A stretch of DNA of 64,000 nucleotides. Origin: Gallaecimonas xiamenensis 3-C-1. Lineage in GTDB: Bacteria; Pseudomonadota; Gammaproteobacteria; Enterobacterales; Gallaecimonadaceae. The stretch spans positions 84,362 through 148,361 of the forward strand of contig NZ_AMRI01000009.1 in the NCBI RefSeq assembly GCF_000299915.1, given 5' to 3'. Numbering within the stretch: the first letter of the stretch is position 1; every line of letters begins with the position of its first letter. A program made the translations under genes and the position numbers. Positions 44,146 to 57,348 of the stretch are shown here, piece by piece. The notes under the pieces are model-generated. The model searched no databases. It saw nothing but the letters and a program-made list of their open reading frames with translations, and was not told the origin of the DNA.

Positions 44146-45537
44146 ATGAAAAGATTGATCATGCTGTCGGCAGCCTTGTGGCTGTCGGCCTGTGCCACCA
44201 CTACACCCCCTCGCGATTACCAAAAGGACGAGGTGGAACAGCTCGGCAATATCCTTTATGACAAGCAGCAGCTGACCCAAGGGGTCAAAACCCCGGTCAC
44301 CGGCACAGTACGCTGGGAAAACAGCCGCTACCGCTTTATCCGCCAATACCAGAACGGCCACCTGCGCTACGGGGAAGACCGCAACCTCGATGATTCCTTG
44401 AGTGCCCAGGTCAGCTACGATGCCCAGGGCCTGCGCCACGGCAAGGTGCTGAACACCGAAGGCAAGGCCAGCGAAAACGGTGAAGAGCGCCAGTTTCGCC
44501 ACGGCATCCTCAGCGGCAGCTTCCACGAGTGGCATGGCACCTCTGGCCTGGTTTACGACAGGACCTTCAATGTGGTTGCCGGTATCAAGGAAGAGCAGCT
44601 CAGCGCCCTGCCTAAAGATCTTGCCTCTCCCCTGGTGATGCCCCCCGAGATTGACTTGGCCGAGGCCCGCCGTATCGAAGGCCAGTACCTCAGTGACCTG
44701 GCCACCCTGGACAGCTACGACGGTTGGGCTTGGCACCTGAGCGCCGAAAACAGCCTGAGCCTGGCCAAGTACGATGATGGCCGCCAGGTGGCCTTGTGGA
44801 TTTTTGACAAGCACGGCTTCCTGCGCGCCTACCGGGCCTTCAAGGCGGACAGTTCCTCCCTGCGCTGCGAGTTGTCCGAAGGGAAGATCCACACCTGCTT
44901 CAACCTGGATAGCAACGGCTTCAAGGAAGGCTTGCAATACGGTTTCGGTTTTAAGGAAGGGAAATACTACGTGGTGCAGCGCCAGCTGACCGGCGGCCTG
45001 CTCGACGGCACCGTCAAGCTGTGGCACGGCGACGCCCCTGTGGTTGAACTGGCTTACGACAAAGGTGTGCGCCAGGACAACCAAACGCGCCTGAGCCAGG
45101 ACTTGGGCCTGGCCATGCCTTGGCTTACCCCGCAAATCGACCCCAGCCAGAGCCGGCAGTTCTTTGCCCGCTTCGAGATCCCCAAGGACTTTACCGGTTG
45201 GGCCCGCCTGATTTGGCGTGACGGCGGCATGCGGGAACTGACCCTGTTCCGTGATGGCGTCAAACTGGAAAACTGGCAATACGGCACGGACCGCACCTTG
45301 TTCAGCTACCAGCGCTTCCACCCCGGCACCCAAAAGGCGGCGGTGGCGGTGCAATACCGGGACGGCCTGTTGAGCAGCTACCAGGAAAAGGACGCCAAAG
45401 GCCATGCCAACGGCCGCAAGCTGACCCGCGCCTACCGCCAGGACCAATACCGTGACCAGCAATATAAAGACGGGCGCCAGGTGGGCAAGGCCAAGGTCTA
45501 CCAATGGGATGAACAGGGTCAACTGATCCACGAATAA
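44146..45537 (+). CDS. Lipoprotein with MORN-like repeats
   Basis: 463 residues. Lipoprotein signal MKRLIMLSAALWLSAC with Cys16. Repeated short beta hairpins of the type YRFIRQYQNGHLRYGED, LRHGKVLNTEG, EGLQYGFGFKEGKYY and GLLDGTVKLWHGD resemble YwqK/MORN variants. Likely anchored to the outer membrane. Role unknown. It is followed 23 bp later by a small membrane protein gene, so the two probably form an operon. Confidence 0.75.
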   Translation: MKRLIMLSAALWLSACATTTPPRDYQKDEVEQLGNILYDKQQLTQGVKTPVTGTVRWENSRYRFIRQYQNGHLRYGEDRNLDDSLSAQVSYDAQGLRHGKVLNTEGKASENGEERQFRHGILSGSFHEWHGTSGLVYDRTFNVVAGIKEEQLSALPKDLASPLVMPPEIDLAEARRIEGQYLSDLATLDSYDGWAWHLSAENSLSLAKYDDGRQVALWIFDKHGFLRAYRAFKADSSSLRCELSEGKIHTCFNLDSNGFKEGLQYGFGFKEGKYYVVQRQLTGGLLDGTVKLWHGDAPVVELAYDKGVRQDNQTRLSQDLGLAMPWLTPQIDPSQSRQFFARFEIPKDFTGWARLIWRDGGMRELTLFRDGVKLENWQYGTDRTLFSYQRFHPGTQKAAVAVQYRDGLLSSYQEKDAKGHANGRKLTRAYRQDQYRDQQYKDGRQVGKAKVYQWDEQGQLIHE

Positions 45538-45560
45538 CCCCCCGACAAGGGCGCATACCT

Positions 45561-45956
45561 ATGTTGATTATCTGGCGTGGCCTGGGTTGGCTGGTGCCTG
45601 TGGTGGTTGTCGCCGGTTTCTTGGTGGGCCAGTTGCTTATCGATGCCGTCTTGGGCGAGGGCTTTTATACAAGCCACCCCTGGCCGAAAGTGGCGGCAGC
45701 GGTGTGGGTCGCCGTGCTGGTGGCGGTACTGGGCTATGTGCTCAATTACAAGAAAAGGCCGCTGCGGACCGATCCGGAGTCGGGCAGGCAATGGAAAGCG
45801 CCGTCCCATACGCTGTTTTTCATTCCCGTCGAGTTTTGGTCGGTCATAGTGCTGGTGTTGTTCCTGTGGCTGCCGGCCCAGGTTAAGCCAGCCGCAGAGC
45901 AACAGCCCCAGGGGCACAGCACCCAAACCCTTGCCCCCAAGGCGGGCAAGGAATAA
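45561..45956 (+). CDS. Small membrane protein
   Basis: 131 residues. Three hydrophobic helices (about 5-30, 43-62, 92-110) with a basic loop KKRPLRTDPESGRQWKAP between the second and third, and a polar C-terminus. No family recognised. Probably co-transcribed with the MORN-like lipoprotein and ending at a strong terminator. Confidence 0.75.
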   Translation: MLIIWRGLGWLVPVVVVAGFLVGQLLIDAVLGEGFYTSHPWPKVAAAVWVAVLVAVLGYVLNYKKRPLRTDPESGRQWKAPSHTLFFIPVEFWSVIVLVLFLWLPAQVKPAAEQQPQGHSTQTLAPKAGKE

Positions 45957-45981
45957 AAAAGGCGCCCTAGGGCGCCTTTTT

Positions 45982-45982
<1 letters not shown>
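45955..45982. terminator. Bidirectional terminator
   Basis: AAAAAAGGCGCCC-TA-GGGCGCCTTTTTT between convergent genes, overlapping the katG stop. Confidence 0.9.
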
Positions 45983-48541
<2,559 letters not shown>

Positions 48542-49021
48542 ATGATCAGTAGTTCCGACTTTTATCAAAACAACTTTGATGCCATAGAGCGCTTCGCCAA
48601 GAGCCAGGATCCCAATATTCACTTGGGCAACAACACCCCCCTCGGTCTGGCCGCCGTTGAAGGAAAGCTCAAGACGGTGAAATGCCTGGTCAGCCATGGC
48701 GCCGATCCCAACTTTGCCGACCCCAGGGGTTGGACGCCTTTGCTCTATGCCGCCAACGATGGCCGGGTATCGGTGATCCGCTATCTGCTGTCCATAGGGG
48801 CCGACGTCAAGGTGGCGGACGCCCAGGGCCAAACCGCCTTACACCACCTCTGTTATTGCCCCCGCCGGAGCAACCTGGAGGCGGCAACCCTGCTGCTTGC
48901 GGCCGGCGCCGATCCGGCAGCGACCAACCTCCAAGGACAGCGCCCCGTCGATGTGGCAGCCAGCAACAAGGACAGGATCTGCAACCATGATGAGCTGGCA
49001 AGGCTGTTGGCGCCGGCGTAG
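48542..49021 (+). CDS. Ankyrin repeat protein
   Basis: 159 residues from ATG 48542, with AAGGA eight bases upstream. Three to four ankyrin repeats: NTPLGLAAVEGKLKTVKCLVSHGADPN, GWTPLLYAANDGRVSVIRYLLSIGAD and QTALHHLCYC... LLLAAGADP (each shown in part). No signal peptide. A protein-binding adaptor. In Pseudomonas an ankyrin protein (AnkB) lies with catalase KatB and supports its activity; a similar link with the divergent KatG is possible. Confidence 0.88.
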   Translation: MISSSDFYQNNFDAIERFAKSQDPNIHLGNNTPLGLAAVEGKLKTVKCLVSHGADPNFADPRGWTPLLYAANDGRVSVIRYLLSIGADVKVADAQGQTALHHLCYCPRRSNLEAATLLLAAGADPAATNLQGQRPVDVAASNKDRICNHDELARLLAPA

Positions 49022-49083
49022 CGGACCATAATGATGCCCGCCTGGGGTATCATGGCCCCCAACAAGCCCCTATTGAGAGCAAG

Positions 49084-49317
49084 ATGAGCAGCCAGCAGCC
49101 CAACAACCCCCTCCACGGCGTGACCTTGGAGCAGATCATTGTCCAGCTCGAAAACTATTACGGCTGGGACCAACTGGCACTGCATGTGAACATCAACTGC
49201 TTCAAGTCCGATCCCAGCGTGAAGTCGGCGCTGAAGTTTTTGCGCCGCACTCCCTGGGCCAGGACCGAGGTTGAGCAGCTCTACATCTCCACCTTCCACG
49301 ACAGCACCAAGGGATAA
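49084..49317 (+). CDS. VF530 family DNA-binding protein (DUF2132)
   Basis: 77 residues. NPLHGVTLEQIIVQLENYYGW and SVKSALKFLRRTPWARTEVE are the conserved VF530 blocks. The Vibrio member's structure suggested DNA binding. Follows the ankyrin gene after 62 bp on the same strand. Confidence 0.93.
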   Translation: MSSQQPNNPLHGVTLEQIIVQLENYYGWDQLALHVNINCFKSDPSVKSALKFLRRTPWARTEVEQLYISTFHDSTKG

Positions 49318-49340
49318 GCTTGGCGCTCTAAAGGGACCTT

Positions 49341-49928
49341 ATGAGCGAAACGGCAGCATGGATAGACGCCTGTATCGGCAAGGGCCTGGCGGCTTTTTTG
49401 AAAGCCAAGGGCTTTACCAAGAGCGCCAGGACCTGGCACAGGCAGGCCGGTAGCAGCTGGCAGTTGGTCAACCTGCAGGCAAGCCAAGGCAACAGCGGCC
49501 AAGAGGGGCGTTTTGCCCTGAACCTGGGGGTTTACCACGGCGACGTGGAAAGCCGCTGCGGGCCTGTGTTAAAGGCAAAGCCAAAAGCGCATCAGGTAAC
49601 CCATGGTGCGCGCCTGGGCAGCCCGGATCTGCAAGGGGATCACTGGTGGAGTATCCGCCCTGACTTGGCGCCGGCATCGGTCGCCGATGAACTGGTGGCG
49701 CTGCTGGAGCGTCAGGGCCTGCCTTGGCTCGATGCCCATCTGGAGCCGGCGGTGTTGGCCAAGAGCCTGGCGGCGCAGCCGTCGTTGCAGTCGTTCAGTG
49801 CGGCCCTCTTGGCCGGTGACAGCCAAGAGGCGCTGCGCCGGGTGGAGGCGGCGATCGAGGCTCGGCCAAGGGGCAGGGCGCACTTCAGTCAATGGGCCTT
49901 GGCAGCGGGTTTGAGCCTAAAGCCCTGA
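49341..49928 (+). CDS. DUF4304-like protein
   Basis: 195 residues. FLKAKGFTKSARTWHRQAGSSWQLVNLQ and FALNLGVYHGDVES (in parts) match the start of DUF4304; a helical C-terminal extension of about 60 residues follows. The family is uncharacterised and common near toxin-immunity loci. Here it sits in a plain housekeeping context after VF530, 23 bp apart. Confidence 0.75.
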   Translation: MSETAAWIDACIGKGLAAFLKAKGFTKSARTWHRQAGSSWQLVNLQASQGNSGQEGRFALNLGVYHGDVESRCGPVLKAKPKAHQVTHGARLGSPDLQGDHWWSIRPDLAPASVADELVALLERQGLPWLDAHLEPAVLAKSLAAQPSLQSFSAALLAGDSQEALRRVEAAIEARPRGRAHFSQWALAAGLSLKP

Positions 49929-49973
49929 GCCCAATCTATACGCTGGCCAAGGACTTGAGCCCTTGCTCGCCAT

Positions 49974-50002
49974 AAAAAAGGCGCCCTGTGGGCGCCTTTT
50001 TT
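49974..50002. terminator. Bidirectional terminator
   Basis: AAAAAAGGCGCCC-TGT-GGGCGCCTTTTTT between convergent genes. Confidence 0.9.
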
Positions 50003-50014
50003 GTTGGCCGGATC

Positions 50015-51400
<1,386 letters not shown>

Positions 51401-51494
51401 CAGATCAATCCAGAGTGCTTAAACGGCGCTGAGTGTGAACGTCAACGTTAACATTAGCAAGGGTAGCTGCCCAGCAAACTACCCCTAAATTTTC

Positions 51495-52058
51495 TTATGC
51501 GAGATGGCGGGCCAGGTCGTGGAATATGGCGGCCGTGGCGCCCCAGATCAGCCAGTCCTGCCAGGGCAGGAAGTACACCGGGTGGGCCTGGCCCAGGCGG
51601 TTGATGGTGAGCTGTTGGTAGGCGTTGAGGTCCAGCACCACCGACAGGGGGATCTCGAAAACCGCGTCCACTTCGTCGGTGCTGAGCTGCCAGGGAAAGT
51701 CGGCCGGTGCCAGCCCCACTATGGGGGTGATGCGGTAGCGCGACACAGTGTAGTAGGGATTGAGGGTGCCAAGTGGCATGACCTCTTGGGGCAGCAAGCC
51801 CACCTCTTCCCAGGCTTCACGCAGGGCGGCCTGGGTGTGGCTGGGGTCGGTAGCGTCCACCCGGCCACCGGGCAGGGCCACCTGGCCGCCGTGGTGGCGC
51901 AGGGTCGCGGTGCGGCGGGTCAGCAGCACCGTGGGGTTGGGTTTGTCCAGCACCGCCACCAGCACCGCCGCGTCGCGGGGGCTGGGGACATGGATGGCGC
52001 CATGGGGGCGGCCCGCCAGGGGCCGCAGCAGGAAATCGGCGGCGAAGGCACTTCTCAT
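51495..52058 (-). CDS. nudL: Nudix hydrolase, CoA pyrophosphatase
   Basis: 187 residues. The CoA-specific block LLTRRTATLRHHGGQVALPGGRVD precedes a Nudix box ending ALREAWEEVGL with the metal-binding REAWEE. NudL-type enzymes split CoA and its oxidised forms to 4'-phosphopantetheine and 3',5'-ADP. The start overlaps the pabB stop by 4 bp, so the two are translationally coupled, as in other gammaproteobacteria. Confidence 0.93.
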   Translation of the reverse strand: MRSAFAADFLLRPLAGRPHGAIHVPSPRDAAVLVAVLDKPNPTVLLTRRTATLRHHGGQVALPGGRVDATDPSHTQAALREAWEEVGLLPQEVMPLGTLNPYYTVSRYRITPIVGLAPADFPWQLSTDEVDAVFEIPLSVVLDLNAYQQLTINRLGQAHPVYFLPWQDWLIWGATAAIFHDLARHLA

Positions 52059-53386
52059 AACAACGGCAGTATGCGCGAAACCTTGTCGAGGGTTTCCTGG
52101 TATTCGGCAGCCTCATCGGAGTCTGCCACCAGGCCGCCACCGGCCCAGCAATAAAGGTGCCCTTGCCAGGCCACCAGTGTACGGATGGCGATAGAGGTGT
52201 CCATATTGCCATTGGCGGACAAAAAGCCAACTGAACCGCAATAAAAACTGCGCCTGTTGGGCTCCAGCTCTTCGATGATCTCCATGGCCCGCACCTTGGG
52301 GGCGCCGGTGATGGAGCCGCCGGGGAAGGCAGCGGCCAGCAGATCCACGGCGCTGTTGCCTTCGGCCAACGTACAGGTGACGGTGGACACCAAGTGGTGC
52401 ACCGCCGGGAAGGACTCGATATCAAACAGCGCCGGCACCTTGACCGACCCCGGCGCCGCCACCCGGCCCAGGTCGTTGCGCAGCAAATCGACGATCATCA
52501 CGTTCTCGGCCCTGTCTTTGGGGCTGTGGCGCAGGCGCTCGGCGTTGGCGGCGTCCTTGGCCGGGTCCGGGTCCCGGGGCAGGGTGCCCTTGATGGGCTT
52601 GGTCTGCACCTGCTGCCCGGTCACCCTCAAAAACCGCTCCGGGGAGATGGACAGCAGGCAGCCGTCTTCCAGGCGCATAAAAGCGGAAAAGGGGGCGGCG
52701 TTGGCGGCGCGCAGAGTCAGGTAGGCCTGCCACTCGTCCCCTTGGTAGGGGGCCTTGAAGCGCTGGGCCAGGTTGATTTGGTAGCAATCGCCGCTGTGCA
52801 GGTAATGCTGCACCTGGCGAAACTTCTCGCCGTATTGGGCGCGGGTCATGTTGGCCTGCCAGGGGCCGGCCAGGGCAAAGTCGCCGCTAGGTTCGGCGCT
52901 TTGGCGCTCCAGCCAGGCCAGCCTGGCAAAGGGGTCGTCCAGGCTTATCAGCCAGCTTTGCTGGCGGTCGTGGTCAGACAGCACTGCCCAGTCGTAAAAG
53001 CCCACGGCCATGTCCGGCAGGGCCAGGTCGGCCTCGGCCAGGGTCGGCAGCTTTTCAATGCTGCGGCCAAGGTCATAGGCAAAGGCGCCAAGGGCGCCGG
53101 TAGCAAAGGGCAGGTCGCTTTCTACCACCGGCCAGGCGGCCATTTCGGCTTTGAGGGCCGCCAAGGGACTGGTGCCGGCCAGCGGCTTGTCGTCTTTGAA
53201 CACCGCTTCGCCGCTTGCCACCAGGCGGCTTAAGGGGGCGGCCGAGAATAGGCTGAATCCGCTGTCGGGGTGGGTGGGGGCGGCGGAATCGAGCAATATG
53301 GCCCAGGGCTGAGTACTGAGGGGCGCAAAGCGTTGGGCGAGGGCGTCCCGGTCGAGGTAAGGCAGCGCGAGGCTTTTCAGTTCCAT
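52055..53386 (-). CDS. pabB: Aminodeoxychorismate synthase component I
   Basis: 443 residues. Chorismate-binding core with YQINLAQRFKAPY, SPERFLRV, IKGTLPR, AENVMIVDLLRNDLG, VHHLVSTVTC and GSITGAPKVRAMEII in order. With PabA it makes 4-amino-4-deoxychorismate, the precursor of p-aminobenzoate and folate. The PIKGT motif (here TKPIKGTLPR) separates PabB from TrpE. Divergent from the fumarase gene with about 80 bp between. Confidence 0.96.
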   Translation of the reverse strand: MELKSLALPYLDRDALAQRFAPLSTQPWAILLDSAAPTHPDSGFSLFSAAPLSRLVASGEAVFKDDKPLAGTSPLAALKAEMAAWPVVESDLPFATGALGAFAYDLGRSIEKLPTLAEADLALPDMAVGFYDWAVLSDHDRQQSWLISLDDPFARLAWLERQSAEPSGDFALAGPWQANMTRAQYGEKFRQVQHYLHSGDCYQINLAQRFKAPYQGDEWQAYLTLRAANAAPFSAFMRLEDGCLLSISPERFLRVTGQQVQTKPIKGTLPRDPDPAKDAANAERLRHSPKDRAENVMIVDLLRNDLGRVAAPGSVKVPALFDIESFPAVHHLVSTVTCTLAEGNSAVDLLAAAFPGGSITGAPKVRAMEIIEELEPNRRSFYCGSVGFLSANGNMDTSIAIRTLVAWQGHLYCWAGGGLVADSDEAAEYQETLDKVSRILPLL

Positions 53387-53465
53387 CAGGCTTGGTTTCC
53401 GTGGCCGTGGCTTAGTATCATTAGCGGCACATTATAACGACTCGGACGCGAGTCCAGGTGAGCAA

Positions 53466-54977
53466 ATGACCGTTATCCGTAAAGAAGACTTTATCGAGAG
53501 CGTCGAAAGCGCCCTTCAATACATTTCCTACTACCACCCGCTGGACTTTGTCCAGGCCATGAAAGAAGCCTACGACAAGGAAGAGTCCAAGGCGGCCAAG
53601 GACGCCATCGCCCAGATCCTGATCAACTCGCGCATGGCCGCCGAAGGCCATCGCCCCCTGTGCCAGGACACCGGCATCGTCACCTGCTTTGTCAAAATCG
53701 GCATGAAGGTCCAGTGGGACTCCGACATGACAGTACAGGAAATGGTGGACGAAGGTGTGCGCCGTGCCTACCTGAACCCCGACAACCCGCTGCGCGCCTC
53801 CATCGTTGCCGACCCGGCCGGCGCCCGTAAGAACACCAAGGACAACGCCCCGGCCGTGGTGCACATCGACATGGTGCCCGGCCACCACGTGGAAGTGGCC
53901 ATTGCCGCCAAGGGTGGCGGCAGCGAGAACAAGTCCAAGATGGCCATGCTCAACCCCTCTGACGACATCGTCGAGTGGGTACTCAAGACCCTGCCCACCA
54001 TGGGCGCCGGCTGGTGCCCGCCTGGCATGCTGGGTATCGGCATCGGCGGCACCGCCGAGAAAGCCGCCGTGCTGGCCAAAGAATCTTTGATGGACCCGGT
54101 CGACATCCACGAGCTTAAAGAGCGTGGCGCCCAGACCACCGAAGAAAAACTGCGCCTGGAAATTTTCGAAAAAGCGAACCAACTGGGCATCGGTGCCCAG
54201 GGCTTGGGCGGCCTGACCACGGTGCTGGACATCAAGATCAAGTCCGCCCCCACCCACGCAGCGAGCAAGCCGGTGGTGATGATCCCCAACTGCGCCGCCA
54301 CCCGCCACGTGCACTTCCACCTGGACGGCAACGGCCCGGCCGAGCTGACCCCGCCGAAGCTGTCTGACTGGCCACAAGTAACCTGGGAAGTGGGCAGCGA
54401 TGTGCGCCGCGTCAACCTCGACACCGTCACCAAGGAAGAAGTGGCCAGCTGGAAGATGGGCGAAACCGTGCTGCTGTCCGGCAAGATGCTGACCGGCCGC
54501 GACGCCGCCCACAAGCGTATCCAGGAAATGCTCAAAAACGGTGAGCAGCTGCCGGTAGATTTCAAAAACCGCTTCATCTACTACGTCGGCCCGGTTGACG
54601 CCGTGGGCGACGAAGTGGTTGGCCCGGCCGGCCCCACCACCTCCACCCGCATGGACAAGTTCACCGACATGATGCTGGAGCAAACCGGCCTTATCGGCAT
54701 GATCGGCAAAGCCGAGCGTGGCCCGGCGGCGGTGGAGTCCATCCAAAAGCACCAGGCCGTGTACCTGATGGCCGTAGGCGGCGCCGCCTACCTGGTGGCC
54801 AAGGCCATCAAGAAAGCCGAAGTCAAAGGCTTTGCCGACCTGGGCATGGAAGCGATTTACGAATTCGAAGTCGAAGACATGCCGGTGACCGTTGCCGTGG
54901 ACAGCCTCGGTAACAACGCTCACCAGCAAGGCCCGGCCGAATGGAAAGTGCGCATTCAGGAAGCCGTCAAAGCCTGA
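53466..54977 (+). CDS. fumA: Fumarate hydratase class I
   Basis: 503 residues. Both domains are in one chain. RPLCQDTGIVTCFVKIG (cluster Cys), GIGIGGTAEKAAVLAKE and RDAAHKRIQEM with KMLTGRDAAH are typical of 4Fe-4S fumarases. It hydrates fumarate to malate in the TCA cycle. fumA and fumB are not distinguishable from sequence alone. Confidence 0.95.
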   Translation: MTVIRKEDFIESVESALQYISYYHPLDFVQAMKEAYDKEESKAAKDAIAQILINSRMAAEGHRPLCQDTGIVTCFVKIGMKVQWDSDMTVQEMVDEGVRRAYLNPDNPLRASIVADPAGARKNTKDNAPAVVHIDMVPGHHVEVAIAAKGGGSENKSKMAMLNPSDDIVEWVLKTLPTMGAGWCPPGMLGIGIGGTAEKAAVLAKESLMDPVDIHELKERGAQTTEEKLRLEIFEKANQLGIGAQGLGGLTTVLDIKIKSAPTHAASKPVVMIPNCAATRHVHFHLDGNGPAELTPPKLSDWPQVTWEVGSDVRRVNLDTVTKEEVASWKMGETVLLSGKMLTGRDAAHKRIQEMLKNGEQLPVDFKNRFIYYVGPVDAVGDEVVGPAGPTTSTRMDKFTDMMLEQTGLIGMIGKAERGPAAVESIQKHQAVYLMAVGGAAYLVAKAIKKAEVKGFADLGMEAIYEFEVEDMPVTVAVDSLGNNAHQQGPAEWKVRIQEAVKA

Positions 54978-54983
54978 TGGAAC

Positions 54984-55016
54984 AAGAGGGTCAGCCGGTC
55001 TGGCCCTCTTTGGTTT
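54984..55016 (+). terminator. Weak terminator between fumA and the S9 peptidase gene
   Basis: AAGAGGG/CCCTCTT stem with a 13-nt partly paired loop and a following TGGTTTTT. The T run is broken, so some read-through into the peptidase gene (16 bp further on) is expected. Confidence 0.55.
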
Positions 55017-55031
55017 TTAAGGGAGATAACA

Positions 55032-57077
55032 ATGAAAAAGCACCTTTGGGCCCTCAGTGCCCTGGCCGCCACCCTGGCCGGCCAAGCGGTCGCCAAACCC
55101 CTGGACGTTAACGACGTCATCAACCTCAACAAGGTTCACAGTGCCGTCATTGCCCCCAGCGGCAATGCCATGGTCTATGGCCTGAAGAAGGACGGCGAGT
55201 CCAACCTGTACTGGCAAGACCTGACCAGCGGCGAAGTGCGCCAGCTGACCAGCGTCAAAGGCACCGAGCACGACCTGACCTTCAGCCAGGACGGCGCCAG
55301 CATCTACTTCCTGGCCGACCGTGGCCAAGGCACCCAGCTCTACCGCCTGAGCCTGAGCGGTGGTGAAGCCCTGGCCGTTACCCATCTGCCCATCGACGTA
55401 GCCGGTTACAAACTGGCCCCCGGCGGTAGCAAGGTGGCGGTGCAGCTGTCAGTATGGCCAAGCTGCGACACCCTGGCCTGCAGCGTTGAAAAACGCGGCG
55501 AGCTGGACGGTAAAAAATCCACCGACAAGAGCTACGACCAGCTCTTTGTACGCCACTGGGACACCTGGGCCGACGGTTTCGTCAACCACCTGTTCGTGGC
55601 CGACATCAAAGACGGCAAGGCTGGCGACGTTGTCGACCTGATGCAGGGCCAGAACACCGACGCCCCGCCCAAGCCCTTCTCCGGCATGGAAGAAGTGAGC
55701 TTCAACAACGACGGCAGCAAGCTGGTTTATTCCGCCAAGGCGCCGGGCAAGGACCACCCCTGGACCACCAATTTTGATCTCTGGGAAGTGGACCTGGCCA
55801 CCAAGGCCACCCAAAACCTCACCAGCGACAACACCGCCTGGGACGCCCAGCCCACCTTCAGCCCCGACGGCCGCTACCTGGCCTGGCTGGCCATGTCCAA
55901 GCCCGGCTACGAGGCCGACCGCTACCGCATCATGCTCAAGGACCTGCGCAGCAACCAGGTCCGTGAACTGGCGCCCCAGTGGGACAGGTCCCCGGGATCC
56001 ATCCAGTTCGCCTCTGACGCCAAAACCCTGCTGGTTACCGCCCAAGACACCGGCCAATACGGCCTCTATGCCTTTAACGTCGACTTTGGCGACATGAAGG
56101 TATTGTCCCGTGACGGCGCCGTTGGCCAGGTCAGCGAAGGGGCAGGGCGGGTACTGTTCTCCAAGAACAGCCTGGACAAGCCCGACGACCTCTACCTGGT
56201 GGACAAGGACGGTTTCGGCCTCAAGCAGCTCACCCAGGTCAACGCCGACAAGCTCAAGGATCTGGACATGGGCGACTTCGCCCAGTTCAGCTTCCCCGGC
56301 TGGAACAACGAAACCGTCTACGGCTACTGGATCAAACCGGTGGGCTACGTAGAAGGTAAAAAGTACCCCGTGGCCTACCTTATCCACGGTGGCCCCCAGG
56401 GCAGCTTCTCCAACCGCTGGCATGGCCGCTGGAACGCCGAACTGTGGGCGGCGGCCGGTTATGCGGTGGTGATGGTGGACTTCCACGGCTCCACCGGCTA
56501 CGGCCAGGGCTTTACCGACTCCATCGCCGGGGATTGGGGCGGCAAGCCCTTTGAAGATCTGCAAAAGGGCTTGGCCTACATCGCCAAGCAAGAGCCCTGG
56601 ATAGACGCAGACAACGCCTGTGCTCTGGGCGGCAGCTACGGCGGCTATATGGTCAACTGGATAGCCGGTAACTGGAACGACAAGTTCAAATGCCTGGTTA
56701 ACCACGCCGGCCTGTTCGACATGCCGTCCATGTACTACACCACCGAAGAACTCTGGTTCCCCGAGCACGAAATGGGCGGCACCCCCTATGACAACGCCCC
56801 CATGTACGATCGCTGGAACCCGGCCAAGTTCGTCAAGAACTGGAAAACCCCCATGCTGGTGATCCACGGCCAAAAAGACTTCCGCGTGCCTTATAGCCAA
56901 GGGCTGGGGACGTTCACCGCCCTGCAGCGCCAAGGCATCGAGTCCCGCTTTGTGGTGTTCCCGGACGAGAACCACTGGATCCTCAACACCGAGAACCTCA
57001 AGGTCTGGTACAAAGAAGTACTGGGCTGGATGGACAAGCACACCGGTAACCAAGCCCCCAAAGCCAACGGCAAATAA
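55032..57077 (+). CDS. Exported S9 family prolyl oligopeptidase-type peptidase
   Basis: 681 residues. Signal peptide ending GQAVA, N-terminal WD/TolB-like propeller (about 30-410) and C-terminal alpha/beta hydrolase with GGSYGGYM (catalytic Ser), HGQKDFRVP (Asp region) and DENHWI (His). Homologues cut di- or acyl-aminoacyl units from peptides in the periplasm. All catalytic elements are present. It ends at a strong terminator just before the integron. Confidence 0.93.
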   Translation: MKKHLWALSALAATLAGQAVAKPLDVNDVINLNKVHSAVIAPSGNAMVYGLKKDGESNLYWQDLTSGEVRQLTSVKGTEHDLTFSQDGASIYFLADRGQGTQLYRLSLSGGEALAVTHLPIDVAGYKLAPGGSKVAVQLSVWPSCDTLACSVEKRGELDGKKSTDKSYDQLFVRHWDTWADGFVNHLFVADIKDGKAGDVVDLMQGQNTDAPPKPFSGMEEVSFNNDGSKLVYSAKAPGKDHPWTTNFDLWEVDLATKATQNLTSDNTAWDAQPTFSPDGRYLAWLAMSKPGYEADRYRIMLKDLRSNQVRELAPQWDRSPGSIQFASDAKTLLVTAQDTGQYGLYAFNVDFGDMKVLSRDGAVGQVSEGAGRVLFSKNSLDKPDDLYLVDKDGFGLKQLTQVNADKLKDLDMGDFAQFSFPGWNNETVYGYWIKPVGYVEGKKYPVAYLIHGGPQGSFSNRWHGRWNAELWAAAGYAVVMVDFHGSTGYGQGFTDSIAGDWGGKPFEDLQKGLAYIAKQEPWIDADNACALGGSYGGYMVNWIAGNWNDKFKCLVNHAGLFDMPSMYYTTEELWFPEHEMGGTPYDNAPMYDRWNPAKFVKNWKTPMLVIHGQKDFRVPYSQGLGTFTALQRQGIESRFVVFPDENHWILNTENLKVWYKEVLGWMDKHTGNQAPKANGK

Positions 57078-57092
57078 AGGGTTTAGTGCAGC

Positions 57093-57121
57093 AAAAAAGG
57101 CGCCGTTAGGCGCCTTTTTTT
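57093..57121 (+). terminator. Terminator of the S9 peptidase gene
   Basis: AAAAAAGGCGCC-GTTA-GGCGCC followed by seven T. Confidence 0.9.
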
Positions 57122-57348
57122 ATAGGAAATTGATAGCTTTAACTTTACTTACCTGGTGCCTGCTAGGTAATGTTCGCACAGGATCTCAGGCGTACTTAGC
57201 CAGGCTTGTAAGCAGTGATAGCAGGGACGGTATCAGCAAGTTGGAGGCTGTGATCCAGGGGCGGTAGCGTGCCTGTGTTTACCTGGTAGCCCCTACTGTC
57301 CAGCTGCACCTATTAGCCAGTCCTAACTGTTCCAAACCCTCTCTTTTC
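57122..57348. other. Non-coding flank between S9 peptidase and integrase gene
   Basis: About 230 bp; I see no gene, hairpin or repeat that can be named. Confidence 0.5.

Noticed and set aside
53421..57053. Long antisense frames over fumA and the S9 peptidase gene
   Set aside because: Mirror-image frames of strongly biased codons; no domain, no context.
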